Positions 10,201 to 25,200 of a stretch of 64,000 nt of DNA are shown here, in pieces (the stretch's first letter is position 1; every line of letters starts with the position of its first letter). The position numbers and the translations under genes are program-made. The notes below the pieces were generated by a model, which was given only the letters and a program-made list of their open reading frames with translations, was not told where the DNA came from and made no database searches. The stretch is from Halichondria panicea (taxonomy: Eukaryota; Porifera; Demospongiae; Suberitida; Halichondriidae). The stretch covers positions 2,871,001-2,935,000 of the forward strand of contig NC_087391.1 of assembly GCF_963675165.1 (NCBI RefSeq). Reading direction: 5' to 3'.

Positions 10201-13200
10201 CAGGAAATGAAAATGCTTATTAATTTACATGCTTCTATCCTTAAGATTATTCATCAAGCCATCAGATAAAACATCTGTTCTAAAGCTTTTGAGCGAAACA
10301 AAACATGCCGAGAGGCATTAAGGTTACGATGCAGTGTTTGCTCATGAATTATTCCATTTTGTTTTTGTGTGAAAGGAAGACATTGTTTCTATTATTTTAT
10401 GTGTCTATATATTTGCACTACTCTAGCTATTACAGCGCTTGCTAACTACCATATTTTTCTATTTCTACACTAGCCTCAATTCCAGGCCGCATTGAAGATG
10501 GCCTTGTAAAGGAGGCTACTTCTACACGAGCTAACTCGATGACTGTTCATTGTTTTGAAGAAATTGTTTCGAGCCGCCCTGCCCCTTTCCTCGTTTAAAT
10601 AGATAATTGCCTTACTCAATATCTAGCATATAAAATGACGACTAGTGTATACAGTCAAGACAAGCTTGATTTACTACTGATGATTACTGCGTGGGGGCGA
10701 ACACTGCATCGTAACCTTAAGCACCGCGGTGCTTGTAACGTTCATTAACACAAGTGATCCTCACTTTGACTTCTCCCTCTCTATGCTACACTTGAGCTCT
10801 TCCTCCTTTGGATCAGGGTCCTCTGTTGCAGAACCATCCGTCAGCCCTGGAATTGATCAAGGTATTTATAAAAACTACACACTCACCCTACATTGTAATT
10901 ACCTTTAACACCACGAGAAATTCTCAGTTTTTCTGTTTTCCCTTTCAGTTTATCTACAAAGACAACACGGTACTAGAAAATAATGACTTGATTGATTTAA
11001 TTCTTACTAATGATGAGTCTACAAGTGTTCACTCTCTCCCCCAAAGTTTTGGCTTCGGCATACCTGAGAAAAAACGATTAACTCAGACAGAAATAGCACA
11101 AACCTATTGTATACATGTGCAATAAGTCAATGGTATAAGTACTTCATAAATGCAACATTTAAGACGTAGCATATTGCTCCTATGCGCACATCATCCTAAA
11201 AACCGATTCACACAGGGTTAGGGCTACGCTATTTTAAACTTACTTCGTTTTGAGGACCTTCTTATGTTTATCCATTGCTCTCATGTCAGCGAAGTTTTTA
11301 CGAAACGTATCGAACGCTTCCTGTCTGGCTTGAGACAACCCTGAAAAATCATGATTAAGAATACTTAAACAAAGGTACCTATACAAACAATTTAAATTAC
11401 TTGTTTTCATAGCAGATCTCCATTCAAAGGACTCCTGACTCTGTCTAACAAACACATCTTGTTCTTTGGCATGGACTCCTGGTTCAAGTTGTACAGGGCC
11501 AATTGGATCAAGAATGGTACTAGATGGCCTCATTTGTTGACTACCAGACCTCTTGAGAGAAGCTTCTGCATCTGCTGTTTTACGTTTCTCTTGTTTCAGT
11601 ATTTTGAGTAGAACACTGATCTCATCATCCCTTTGTCTGAGCAGGTCCCTGAGTCCCAGCAGCCCAGTGTTCGACACCACCACGTTTTGTTGTATCTCTG
11701 AATTTGGATCTTTAGAGGATGCACCGACTGGACTGAAAAGAAAGAGAGTTATCTAGACGTAACGTGTCTTAAACGCATTGATAATCACAATTATGATACA
11801 CACATAATTATGTGTATTACCTAGCTGTTGAACCGTCGTCAACTACACCAGCACAGTCTTTTCTCGCCTTCAGGATCTCTGCCTAATATAGGTTGCACAA
11901 AGAGTTTATATGACTGCATGTGAATACAGACTGACCCTGAGTAGGCGGAAATATAGCTGTATCATCCTCATGTTTCCTGCCACTACCAGTTGACACTCAG
12001 GACTGGTGTCGTTAATAAACTGCTCCACAAGCTGTTTGCATCTGCATAATAATTATGGTGGGGATGCCCTCACAACATTACAGTCATTAGTACAAATGCA
12101 TAAGACCTCTCTGAACTAAGACTTAGCAATCTGAACCCCCATTATGCAGCAACTTACTTCTCCTTCTCTTCATCGGTTACCTCGTCAGTCCTTTGCTCTC
12201 CTGTAGCCAGGGATAGCTCATCCTTGAGATCCTGGATCTCAGCCTTCAAACGAGCAACCATCTGCGACAACAGAAGTGTACACAGGTGTTGGCGTTACAT
12301 TCGAGAAAAATCAGCCTGATGATGAGCTCACTATGCTGTTTATCAACAATTTTTAAATCAAGAGAGACTTAATTACATGTCTGGGAATACATGTACACCA
12401 GTGATATGTACTACCGTAATAACTCATAACCGGACAACAGAGAGCCATGTGACCAGAAGCTTGTAGAAGCTCTTACACTTGCACTTCATTGATTATTGAG
12501 CAGCTATGTATATAGCAGTTTACATACAAATTATACAAACACATGCAGACAGACACATACAAAAACACACTACATGCAGTATACCTTGCTTGCATGCGCA
12601 ACCGAGGCATAATCAGACAGAAAACCACACTCATTTTCATAAACTGGCTAGCTACTGTGTTGACGGTTAATTGTCCACAAAAAGGCGTAATCAAACAGGA
12701 AACCACACTCATTTTTATGAACTGGCTAGCTACTGTGTTGACGGTTAATTGTCCACAAAAAGGCGTATGTCAGAGAGGATCACATCGATTCATCTGCGAC
12801 TGCCTACGATTTTTGCATGACATGAAACATAATGTCTAATTCTGCAATGAAATCAGTAGAATGTGCAAGATCAGGGCTAGAAGGAAAGCCAGGAAACGTA
12901 GCTAGTGCATTAGTTGACTAGGTTCAAAGACAGGGCAAGAGTTTAGGACAGGTCAGAAGCTCACATGCAGCATTAGCATTAAAGAAGCTACGTGTACGTA
13001 TAATATTACTATCGGACAGCAAAAAAAATTATTTTGGAAATTGTCCAGGTATAATTGGAACAGATTTTTATAGAGCATGCAAAGTGTCCGGAATAATTAG
13101 AACAAGCAAGCAGATGCATGCGAGCTAGCTAAGTTTAATAGAACAGGGTAGGACTGAATAGTTGCACTAGCTACTCAAAGCTATCTAACTGCAGCACTCT

Positions 13201-16200
13201 AAGTCTTTAATATTTGCCGTCTATGAATGGTAACTCAACTTCAGAGGAGGCTGGAACCACTTGACCTTAGCTAATTAAGGTCACTAATTGGATTTATCCA
13301 AACTTCTCTTGCAGACTACTTCAAGCCTAGTTTTTTAGTGTCTGTCAGTTTAAAACGTTATTTTTCAGGGGGGGTCAAATTTTATTTTCGCCAATTTTGC
13401 TCAGAAGCAGAGATACAAGTCTCAAAGCCAGCTATGCAGTGACCTCGAGAACAAGCCGCTCATGATATCGAGGCTAGTACAAGAGCAAGACTTTTGATAG
13501 AAACAGTTGAAATACAACCCGAGTACGGTAAAAATTAAAATATTCGCGAGCGCGAAATCATAACGCGGAGTGTTTCACCCGTTGACACAGGGCGGCCTGG
13601 TCGTTTCCAGTCCACTTCCTTTTCAATCTATGATATAATCCAGTGCATTATGCCATAATTATAATGCAGTGCGATATATGGTAGCCATGGCAGTGATGCA
13701 ACATGCCATATACTAAGCACTGGATTGCTTTGATCTGCCCACTCACTGGGGAACAAAATAGCCATAACACAAACTCAAGAATGAAGCTCAAGAAAACAGT
13801 GGCTAGAACCTACCTATAAATTTACCAAAACTCAATAGTTGTACTAGCATTTAGAATTTACAGCTTGGAATACTGACAAACGACAGCATGCAAAAAAACA
13901 GTGGCTAGAACCTACCTATAAATTTACCAAAACTCACTAGTTGTACTAGCATTTAGAATTTACAGCTTGGAATACTGACAAACGACAGCATGCAAAAAAA
14001 CAGTGGCTAGAACCTACCTATAAATTTACCAAAACTCAATAGTTGTACTAGCATTTAGAATTTACAGCTTGGAATACTGACAAACGACAGCATGCAAAAA
14101 CAGCTTGTAATAATACTTTTGGCAGGCATTAAACCATGCATCAGAGTTTTCCTCACACAATTGGCACATTAAATTATGCCTACAGGTCGCAAATACCACA
14201 GATGTTGTTGGCTAATACCGTATAATCTGCGCATGCACCTATAGGGAAAAGAGCAGGCCTCTATGCGCCTATTATCCAGATGCGCTTACAGAGATTAACC
14301 ACGCCCATGACGTTTCAATGAAGCAAATCTCTAGCTCGATCGTTTGTCTGCAAGAAGTCTATAGTCATATCTGACAGCAGTAACACAACTACCGGCAGTG
14401 AAAGAGACTTAACATCTATAAAGAAGTGTGGAGACCAAGTTGTTGAGCAGAGAACTGTGCAGAAAACCATGCGCCTTTTATCAAGCTCTTGGTCTGCTAA
14501 CCAGTATGCGCTTATTAGTTAATGTGTGCTTATTAACCGGTATCTGACCAGAAGAATGCTGGTGATGGGTCTGGATACTAATTTAAACACAACGATCTAG
14601 ACCCTATCCGCCAAAAGGCTACAAACGATCGTTGCCTTTTATACTAGTTCAGTTGGTATGTATACACTGAATGGGATTGCAGCTAGACGCTACATAGCTG
14701 TAGTATCCTGAGCAGTACTGCAGAGGAAGTGTACTACTAGTCCCCTTAAACAACTACGTGTAGTACAGGAACACATTGTTAAGTTGTTTTACTTATGCCT
14801 CGGTGAGCACGTCGCTGGTGTATAATAAAGCTGTAAAGGTGCGTGTGTCATGGCACCTCATAGTGGTTTACGTTACCAGCTTAGGGTCCAATTCTTTGTT
14901 GAGAGTGGCCTCATTCTTGACTAGAGCAACTCGCTGGGAAAACCGACATGTAGAGATTGTCTCCTGCATACGGACAAAATAAGCGACAGATGTAAGAGGT
15001 TGTTTCTTTGACCGAATCACTCACATGAATGTTTTTATTCTCGACAGAACAGGTAGCTATCATTGTAGTCATGCAGTTGCCGCCCAAACTGCAGAAAAGT
15101 TGAGAACACATACACACTGAGTACGTGGAAGTTGTTATAAATGTCTTAATTATGAGAATCCTATCTAGTGTTGGGACAAAAAGAGTTGTTCCACATAAAA
15201 TCGTTTACAGCTCGTTTCCCTGAAGTCAAGTACAGCTATGGTTGAATACACACAGTTAAGTGGACAGAGGCAATAATAAAACACCTGTCTCTGAGGACTG
15301 AAGTCAACATTGAGTTCCGGTACGGGATGTGTGTTCTTGACTTCTCAGAGAGAGCAACAATAACCTGAGGCAAAATTATTACCATCACAATGCATAAAGC
15401 AAACTTGGACTGTCATACAAAACTAACCTGTTCCAGACAGAGCAGAGAAAGATTGATGTACTTGGCCTCGTTGAGCAGGGTTCCGCTTACTCCGGTCTTA
15501 CCAACCCTCTCAGACCTGTAAGCAATGTGTATTCAGTGCATGTGCAGTGGCACAGAACATAATTATAAACTGACATCTGCATTTGATTTAAGTTGAGAAA
15601 GCCAATTGGAGGTTAATGTTGAAATCATGGTGTGGAGGGTCGCATTAAAAGAACATGCACTATACAAATAGTAATTGTTGACACAGCTGCTGCAACTTTT
15701 AAAATTCCGAAAACTGCCGAAGGTGTCACATGTTTGGAGGGTTACCTTACATCGAAAGTATACAGTATAAACTATAAGGGATGTAAATACTAATTTTGTC
15801 GTTCAATTGTAAGCAAAAAAATTATGTGTGCCATAAAGAGCCTGTGATGTACACTAACCCTGCTAAGTCAACCAGATGTAACTTAGACTTCTTCAGCATG
15901 TCTGATCCTGGCTCTCTTGACATGATGTGGATGGTAAAGATACAGTGAGACCGTGTAGAGGCCATATTCATTGGGGTCTGTGTATGTTTGTGAGTACACG
16001 CATACAGTAATACAGATAGTACATGTACCTCCATGACTGTCAATCGTAATTTTACAAAGGTAGGGACTGTATAATTATATTCCTTACGTTTCATGTCCCA
16101 ATGGATTACTATCTACGGTAAAATTCATTAGGTAATTATGGTGCAAAAAGAGTGGGAAACAATCGACCATAATAGTTGCTAAAAAGAATGCTGGAGGTTC

Positions 16201-19200
16201 TAATAGACACACAAACACGCTACCGTATACCTCGCTGCGTATGTGCAACCGAGACGTAAATTACAACCGACTGCCTTTTAATAACAAAATTAATGTCTTG
16301 TGAATTGTAATTAGCAATTCAGTCCTAATCCGGGTTGTAGTTATTTGTAAACAAATGTCCTGTACATGTTTGTGCAATAAGAATCTGATCCTTGAGAAAA
16401 TTACTCACTCGATAAATCATTTGAAATGCTGTGCTAATTTTCAATTATTTATCCATCCGGCATGTGAACTCTTCTTTTCATAGCACACATAATATTATAA
16501 TTATACATGCAAATGAGAATCTAGCTATGCATGCAGCCAGTTTTCAGATCTGATGCTTTTTACAGACATACATGTATAAGAGTTAATTGTACTTGTTGCC
16601 CAGTGAGTGGGCAGATCAAAGCAATCCAGTGCTCTGCATATGGCATGTTGCAACACTACCATAGCAACCAGGGCATTATATGCATTTGCACTTTGTGTAG
16701 TGTAAATGCAGTCGATTTTGGGAAAGAAATCTGCTCTTGGAACTTATCCCCCCACTCTCCACCCTATACTGTGTATGCGTCGTATTATTGATGAGTCAGC
16801 AGGATATGCTTTATTTAGCCCACGCTCTCAACAACAACCCCGCAATAGCCACGCCCATTATTGGTTTCATTTCCGGTTTAGTGTGTGTTCCTGTTTAGTG
16901 GCACTACACACGCAGCTTTGCAACTCTTTTCTGACTATTGTACCTAACAAACAGCTAGCGTGTTAGTGCAAGCTAGACTACATGTACATGTAGCTCATAA
17001 GTTGAATAGAAAGTGTGTGAACAGATGATGTTATGAAAGATTCTGAAGATACTGCAACAGCCTTCACTGTGAGTCAAACTGGCCATAACTCGAGAAATAA
17101 GCTTTTAGTTTGCAAATTCACGAATCGAAATCCAAGAGAACGTGGCTAGAAACCTATAGAAGCTGTTAGTTTTCGTCGCATTGCAACTGTTGAGCAGTTA
17201 CAGCTGGAATATACACACATGCCACACTGTCAACTTACCGTATCCCTCGTGCGGCTACGCCTCGAGGCATAATATAATTATTGTTAAAATACGTACCTCA
17301 AACCTTTACAAGCGCTGCCAATCCTAATAACTTAGGTGGTTGCCTGGTTGCCATACATGTAACACACATACTTTCACGAGCACAGCTAGTAGACACCATA
17401 CCTCTGCCATTATTCTATTTGTGTCCCCGATGAACAGCCAGTTGAGAGCTACATGTTACAGCGAGATAAAGTAAGCTAAGTAGGTATTGAGGGCTCACAT
17501 TCTTCTTCGTTGGTGACTGGGTGCATGGACAAATTCTTCATGTGGATAGTGCCTCCACCATCCTCTAACAGAGTAACTTTACTGTGAGATACAATGTAAC
17601 AATTGTCATATCTATGCAGTACTTCACTAACGGCAAATTTTCCAATTTAGAAGCCTCGTGTTTAGGGTCCAGGAGGTCATAACCTTTGTCATTGTAGATT
17701 TCCAGGTAAGATATATGAGTGGTGAACATGGTATCTGGGGACTACGAGGATTGTCAACACACGGTATTATTATAATTATTACCATTAGGCATGGAATCAT
17801 TCAGAATGATGTACGTGAAATCTAAGGTTTAACACCACTCACTTTCTGGAACTGTTGGAAGAGGTATGAGAGAGTTCTGGGGATAACTCCCCGTTCAGAG
17901 TATCTCTCTACACCACCAGTGACGGTAAATGTTTTACCAGAGCCAGTCTGCAGGTTGGAGGAAAAGCAGCATTGATATTAACACCCGATTGTTAAGGTTA
18001 CAGTAAACTTTTAGCTCATTATACTTATTTGAGCTAAGTAGATCTATGTGAGCGTCCAGCTGAAACGCAGTAGCCATTTCATGGATATTTTAAGTTTACT
18101 GGATAGCTGGTACAGTCTATTGTAGCTGAACTATATGCAGGGCGGCTCTAGAGATAATAATTATGGATGTTAGAATCATGGCATTTATAGTTTTTATGAG
18201 CAAACGGTTTACCGTGACCTTAAAATAATAACAGAAATCAACTTACTTACTTGTCCATATGCAAATATGGTACCATTGTAGCCTTCTAAGCAGCTGTAGA
18301 TTGTATGTGGGAAAAATCATCTAAAACTTTTTTTCAGTTATATCAAAATGTGAATCAAAATTAGAATACAGTGCTTACTTATCAGCGACTTCTCGAGCCA
18401 CTTTTTCAAATATTTCATCCTGAGTGGTTGTTTGCTCAAACACCTTGTTGAACCTGGGAATGTACACACCCAAAATTATTCCAATCACTGAATATTCTTG
18501 TTTGCATTTGATATTATAGTGGACTCTCGTTAATCAGGTCACCATTGGCACCATGTAGTTTGACTGCAGTACGATTTTAAGTGGCCGCAGCTAATTGACG
18601 GTCATGCCCATAGGAAAGAGCTACAGAATGCCTCGGTGTGCCTCAAATGGCTAGCGGTCTGTCCAATTCGCATAGTAATCTATAAAAAAAAGGGTAATGC
18701 TTATAGCTAATAAAATAGAAGCACACCGATCTTGTCACTGTACCACATAGCTACATTGAAATAAAAGTGTGCTCAGCAAACCAAACAACTACTATACCCG
18801 CTGGTCGTGGCACCGCCTCAGATAATAATCTATAGACAAGGGTAATTTACAGTCATTCAAGTACTACAGTAGCCTCCTTCACAAGGCCTAAACAATTAGG
18901 CCTGCTACTGACTGCTTGCGCATGCGCAAAATTATTGGATAATATTCCCGTAATGTTTCCCTGAATTTTTACCCGAATTATATCCTGAATAACATATACA
19001 GACAAAGAATACTCTTCATAAAGTCAGACACAGAGCTATATAGCTAGCTAGCTAGAGACAGAGCTGTATTGGTTACAGCAGCAATTTCTTTCTGATAGAG
19101 TTGACTTTCACCAAGGTTAGTGTCAGATGGGCGTGGCCTATCCATATAGGCTATTGTCAGCCTTCCCCTCCGTTCAGAGGATTGTTATCCACACGGTTGC

Positions 19201-22200
19201 AGGCTGTGAGTCCTTTGTTAACATAGTAGGCTAAGGGTAGCTATTAGAATACTATCACACGGGCTACAATCACACTTCTATCCACGTTCTTCAATCCACT
19301 TCCGTTCGTTGTGACGTCATTGTTTTACTGAGCAAAATACAATGGTATCCGAATTACCCACTTTCTGGGTAATAGGTGGCGCATGCGCAAACAGTCGATA
19401 CCAGGCCCTCTCTTAGCGGCCTGGAATCGAGGCTAGTACTACAGCTGTTTGCATAGACCTTGCAAAAATAATCAGCTCACTGCATTACCACAAAACCACA
19501 ACACATGTTGCTATGCAAACAACATGCAGTCGCTATGCAAACAACATGAGCAATGATGGGTTCTAGAAGTGATGGGTTCTAGAAGTTGTATATCGGGTAC
19601 TCCTTGAAAAGTACCTGCTATAAGGTGGTATCAAGCTTTTATCTACTCTTGGTGGTATGGAAACTCACGTAATTATGGTGAGGTTTGAAGAAGTTTCAGG
19701 CTGAAGTACCTTAAACACAGACAGATCACAAAATATTGTTTGGTGCTTATCTAGTAGAAAAATATGTTCGGACTTGATAGTCAAAACCGGTATACCGCAG
19801 TGAGCAAGTTAGTAGGTTCTTTAGCGTAACAATTTTTTGTACAGCACAAGTCTCAGCGTAAGGCGTTGGTAAACCATTCTCTACTTAAATCCTCCCGGTT
19901 CTATGAGTCTCCATAGTCTATTCTAGAAGACATGCACCATTGGTCACTTTTTATTTAGTCATGTGATGTGAATGTACCCAATACTATTATTTTGTTTGCA
20001 TAGCAACATTGTATGGTGTAAGCAGTGAATGATTAATATTTTGCAAGGTCTATGCAAACAGCTGTATACAGTGGTTTTCCATACCTTTGCAGGCTATACT
20101 CCAAGAGCACTGCAACCACAATGTAGTGATTACCTGTCTGTGTTATTTTAGTCCACCCACACATCACAAAAATCAATGATGGGTAAACTAGAGCACTAAA
20201 GTGCAAACCCTCGGCTGGTGACGTGATAATAAAGAAACCAGAAGAGTGATAATGCAGTGCATGTAGCATGTATGACTAGCATGCGCTAGCACAGCAACTC
20301 AAGAGCAATAAAACTAAACTAACAACATACATGCATGAGACATGCACTATGGACTGGGATCACAGCAAAGAAGCCTGGAGTCTTAGACTAAGAGAAGTAT
20401 GGCTCCTTCCAGGCTGGAGTACGTATAGGATCCAGAGTCAGTCAACAACCAGTCACAATTCTACTTTCTTGACAATTGTTCCTGGTACGGGATCACTTCA
20501 GCTGAAAATACATAATCAAGCCTTGACTACGTATTTTCAGCTGAAGTGATCCCGTACCTTGACTCAAGGCCACGTGGCAAGTTTAAGCTTCTTAGCTTTT
20601 GCTCGCTTTTACTCGACAAAGAAGCTTTAACATCAAAATCTGCCACTATTTAAACCAAGATATTGTTGTGTGAAGACTATCTATGCTGTAAATGCAGTGC
20701 TATCGCATCCAGGTGAGTAGATATACTCGTTACAAACAAACAAACAAACTAGAGCACTAAAGTGCAAACCCTCGGCTGGTGACATGATTATAAAGAAACC
20801 AGAAATATAATGCAGTCCATAATTATAGTGATGTTGTTATCATGTATGACTTGCACAGCAACTCAGGAGCAATAAAACTAAACCAGACTGGAGGCATGCT
20901 GAAACATTTGAGAACAGGTAGTGGTACTATAGATATATGCACTATGGATTAGGATCACAGTAAAGAAGCCTGGAGTCTCAGAGAAGTATGGCTCCAGGTT
21001 CTGCATGGAGTAGGATCCCAGTCAGCAGCAGGAGCTATAATTTAAGCTTCTACTTTAGTGACCCTGTTCCATCGTTCTTGGTACAGGATCACTTCAGTTA
21101 TAAGTAACACATGTGCAAGTTCTGTTCAAGCTACATTTTGCTCGCTTTTATTAGACAAAGAAGCTTTAACACCGAAAGCTGCCACTATCAAAAGTACTAA
21201 CTTGTTGTGTGGAGGCTACTCATGCTGTAAACGCAGTGCTAGAACATCCAGGTAAGCAGACCTAGTCACAAGCTTATTTAAGCTTCTTAGCTTTTGCTCG
21301 ACAAAGAAGCTTTAACATCAAAATCTGCCACTATTTAAACCAAGATATTGTTATGTGAAGGCTACCTATGCTGCAAACGCAGCGCTATGGCATCCAGGTG
21401 AGTAGATATACTAGTGACAAACAGACAAACAAACAAACAAACAAACAAACCAACAGACTACTATACCCGTGGCCGCCCACGCGCCTCGGGTAACAAACAA
21501 ACAGACAAACAGACAGACTACTATAACCCGTGGCCGCCCACGCGCCTCGGGTTAAATACTGGCTATTGCAGACTGTTCACACAACTCAAGGGGTTACTAC
21601 TCTACTTTCACAGCACTCCTTCTATAATTATAATGCTTGAGGTCAACAAGCTGCTTTCGGAAATATCCAATTTTGAGCCTAGTAAATATAGGCCCTCCGC
21701 TCCCTATAGCTATACATACAAGTTTTAGCTCATATCATTTTGCCACAATGAACCAAGCAACAAGTTAGCTGAGCTACCATCAGAGCTACCATCACTTCAG
21801 TCAGACAAAATATGAGATACCTGGAACATTTAGCAGATTATTTGGCGAGTGAGCTATTAGAATTAGGCAATTTTTAATTTAACATCTTAGGCTACTACAG
21901 CAATTAGGTCCACTAATTTGGCAGTTTTGAAATTGCCAAATTAAAACCAGTTACAGTTTGCATTTTGCAGGCCATAGCAAGTATTTTTGTTGGCTTGTTA
22001 CTAACAATCATAACAGAAGCCAACCAAAATACTATATTTACTACATTGTGGTTGCAGTGCTTTTGCAGTATAGCCTGCAAATTAAGGTACAACCTTTTTC
22101 ACCTCACTTGAAATATACATTTTAAAAACAAAAAAAGAAAGGTACCACTAATTGACCTCAGGTATGTACATATAGTAATGGTCAGAGCTGGGAATGATTG

Positions 22201-25200
22201 ATTGTGCAAGACCAAGTAATAATGGGGGAACCTGGCCGTACAAAATCCTATCATGAGGATCTGAGGTGGAGAATGGTATATGGCAAAGGCTTGTCAATTG
22301 CTGTACCATTAAGGAAGCAGTAGATAGATTGTTTGTTGCTGAAGCTACTGTTTGGAGGGTTGTTGATAGATTTCAACACACTGGAGATGTGTCTGCTAAT
22401 AAAGCCAGCCCAAGGGAGTACTGTCTAGATGATCTCACGATAAACTAATCGTCATAGAGATGATTTGAAAAGCCGACTACCTGAAATTCAGATTACTGGT
22501 AGATCTACAAGTGCTGCCACATTATGCCGTGCACTTAAACGTCTATAGGATTCACTCTAAAGAAGGCTTAGATCTAGGTCTTGCACATCACTCTAAAGAA
22601 GGCTTAGATCTAGGTCTTGCACAATCTATCATTCATTAACAATTTGAAACTGTGAACATGCCCAGCTCTGACTATTACTATATGTACATACCTGAGGTCA
22701 ATTAGTGGTACATTTCTTTTTTTATTTTTAAAATGTGTATTTCAAGTGAGGTGAAAAAGGTTGTAAGGAAAACCACTGAATGTAGCATTCAGTTGCTTGA
22801 TCCACATTTAACTTATAACATATAAATTGCAAGAGTCTAAATGCAGCTGTAGCGCTTAACAAGACCACACTCATTTCCTCGACTCAATAATAGGCAGCAT
22901 TAAGGTTACGGTATACTGTTTCACCCACGTGATTACACCGTGTATGAATAAAATGTTTGCGGTCACCACCAATCACGCACGCGTGCCTCGTCCCTTACAA
23001 GAAACAGGAACAGCTAGCTAGCTTTGTCACAGTAATAGTATAAGGGTATATACAAGGTAGAGACTGAGTAATTGGATTTATACAAGACATGCAAAGTAGT
23101 GGCAGTTGTGACCTTGTCTGGTGTGACTTCGTTATCAATACCGAGAAAGACATGCAAGTGGAAAGAATTCAAAGAGACCCATTGTGGTCGAACTCAAACT
23201 CAAGATATTCTATTCTCTTCTTTGCTTCTTGAACTAGCATGCCCTAGATACCACACAGGAGGTATTAGAGAACTATAGGCCTATAGGCTTCCTTTTTATA
23301 CTTTTTTTTATAGTTGTAGGATCCTATTCATGTATCTTGCTCAGTCTACAAACTCTACATAAATTATGTGTCATAAATTATATGTTTGGCCTGGAAAGAA
23401 AAAAAAACGCTTCGAGCCGCCCTCTAGAATAGTAAGAAGCATCGTACAAGAACGAACACAGAGATAGAAGTGTTTTTGGAAGTTTAAAATGACTACTGGT
23501 TTGTAATGTTTCTAGCATTAAAGGCTTTTACTGGAAGATGTTTTGCTGGTCATACAGGATGATACACCAATATACCCCGGTAATTATTTATCATTTATAA
23601 TTCTGCTTCAAACTTTTATCACGGCATTTATAGTTTCACAAAACTCATCATGTGAAGATATTAATTTTTGCTGGCGCTGTAATTAATTATAATGCAGCCT
23701 GAATCGAGGATACATAATTATATGCAAATCATCCTTGTGGGAACGGCTACTACTGTATAGCGGGTAATTTTCGTGGGGCAAAATATTCGTAGTTGGAGGT
23801 CTGACCACGAATATTTTACCCACGAATGAAGCGACCTTGCCTACCTTTACCTACAATCCATGCAGCAACCACGAAAATATTACCCACGAAATGTCTCAAT
23901 ATTGCTGAACCACGAATATTTTGTCCCCCGAAAATTACCCGCTATACGGTATTACTTTACATTCTAACACTCCAATAATTATGTTTTGGGGCTGTAGTTG
24001 TAAAAGGACAGAGCAGTGCCGTTTGTGGGGACTTGGGCCCAACTCAAAATTACCGGAAAGAAAATGTTTCCTTTTTGTTGTTGACATGGCCACTGGCTTC
24101 CGAGTGAGGGATAAAGAGGGACAGTTTGTAGAGGCTCTCCTCCTCAGCAACCTCAAACAGCTGTAGAGCAGTGGGTGGATAATTATATTAGATGTCTACA
24201 TAATTATTATGCCAGATGGGAAACCTCCTTGATAGAAAAACACAAGGGGAACTGATGGCAGTATCTACACAGGCTCTCCTTTTTCTCTTTTCTGTTCTTT
24301 ATCACAATCGTTCAATAAGATAAAATACTGTATTAATCGTTCAATGAAATAAAATACGGTATTAATTAGAGGAATAAAGAAAGAAATACATAGAGTTAAG
24401 AAAAAGGAGAGCCTGTATCGGGAAGTCGCGTGAGGGTAGAAGGGTGGTAGAAGGGTGAAAATGAGCGTGGGCATGCAGTGCTGGACTGCCCACGTACGTA
24501 AGATCCATGACTAATAAAACTTTGCCTGCAGCAAACTAGCTGGACATGGACTTGGAACTGGATTTGCAAGCACTAGCTAGCTATACTTTAGAGTAGATCT
24601 ATATTGTGTTTAGATTCTATTCAGACTATCACCACCTATTTTTCTTGTGCCTTAGTAGCTTAGTCATCCAGCAGCCACCAGAGCTGTCCACGCTGGTTGA
24701 AGGTTCCCTGATCTGACTTGCAGCACAGCTTGGTGGTTGTGTCTCAGTACTTTATTATTAAACTTTGAATGCGTGGGAGAATCCCTTACGTCACGATTTG
24801 TGGGCTACATATCGCCTAGTCTCGCGAGCAGACTTGTCCGAGAGGGAACGTCTGGTCACTATTGCAGCAATTCCATGGCACTGAGGAATGTAGTCACGTG
24901 CAAGATAATTATTTGTTAATTAACCAAATTCACATGTAGACAAATATTTTCATTCGCAGCGAGCTAGCTCTTGCTTGGTCTGAGCTCTTTGTAATCGAGT
25001 TCCTTCGCAGCCAGGTATGATTCAACACTAAAAAATTAGCCTTTGCTAGAGTCAATAATCCTTCTTTTCACGTTCATTTTATGCGGAAAATACAAGTGAT
25101 GTTACCGCCCACTATGACGTGGATAAATCTGATTGGCACTGCCAAAATTCTGGCAGGGGTCCACGGAATTGCTGCAATAGTCACCAGACGTTCCCTCCCT

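Noticed and set aside
10808-11125. Plus-strand open frame of 105 codons
   Set aside because: It is antisense to three KIF6 exons (11008-11063, 10903-10953, 10765-10846), whose phases and family motifs fit the minus strand.
13798-14100. CRISPR-like regular repeat
   Set aside because: The units are contiguous 102-bp tandem copies without unique spacers, in a eukaryotic intron.
21414-21728. Frame rich in Thr-Asn-Lys-Gln repeats
   Set aside because: It is the (CAAA)n tract of the composite repeat read as codons.
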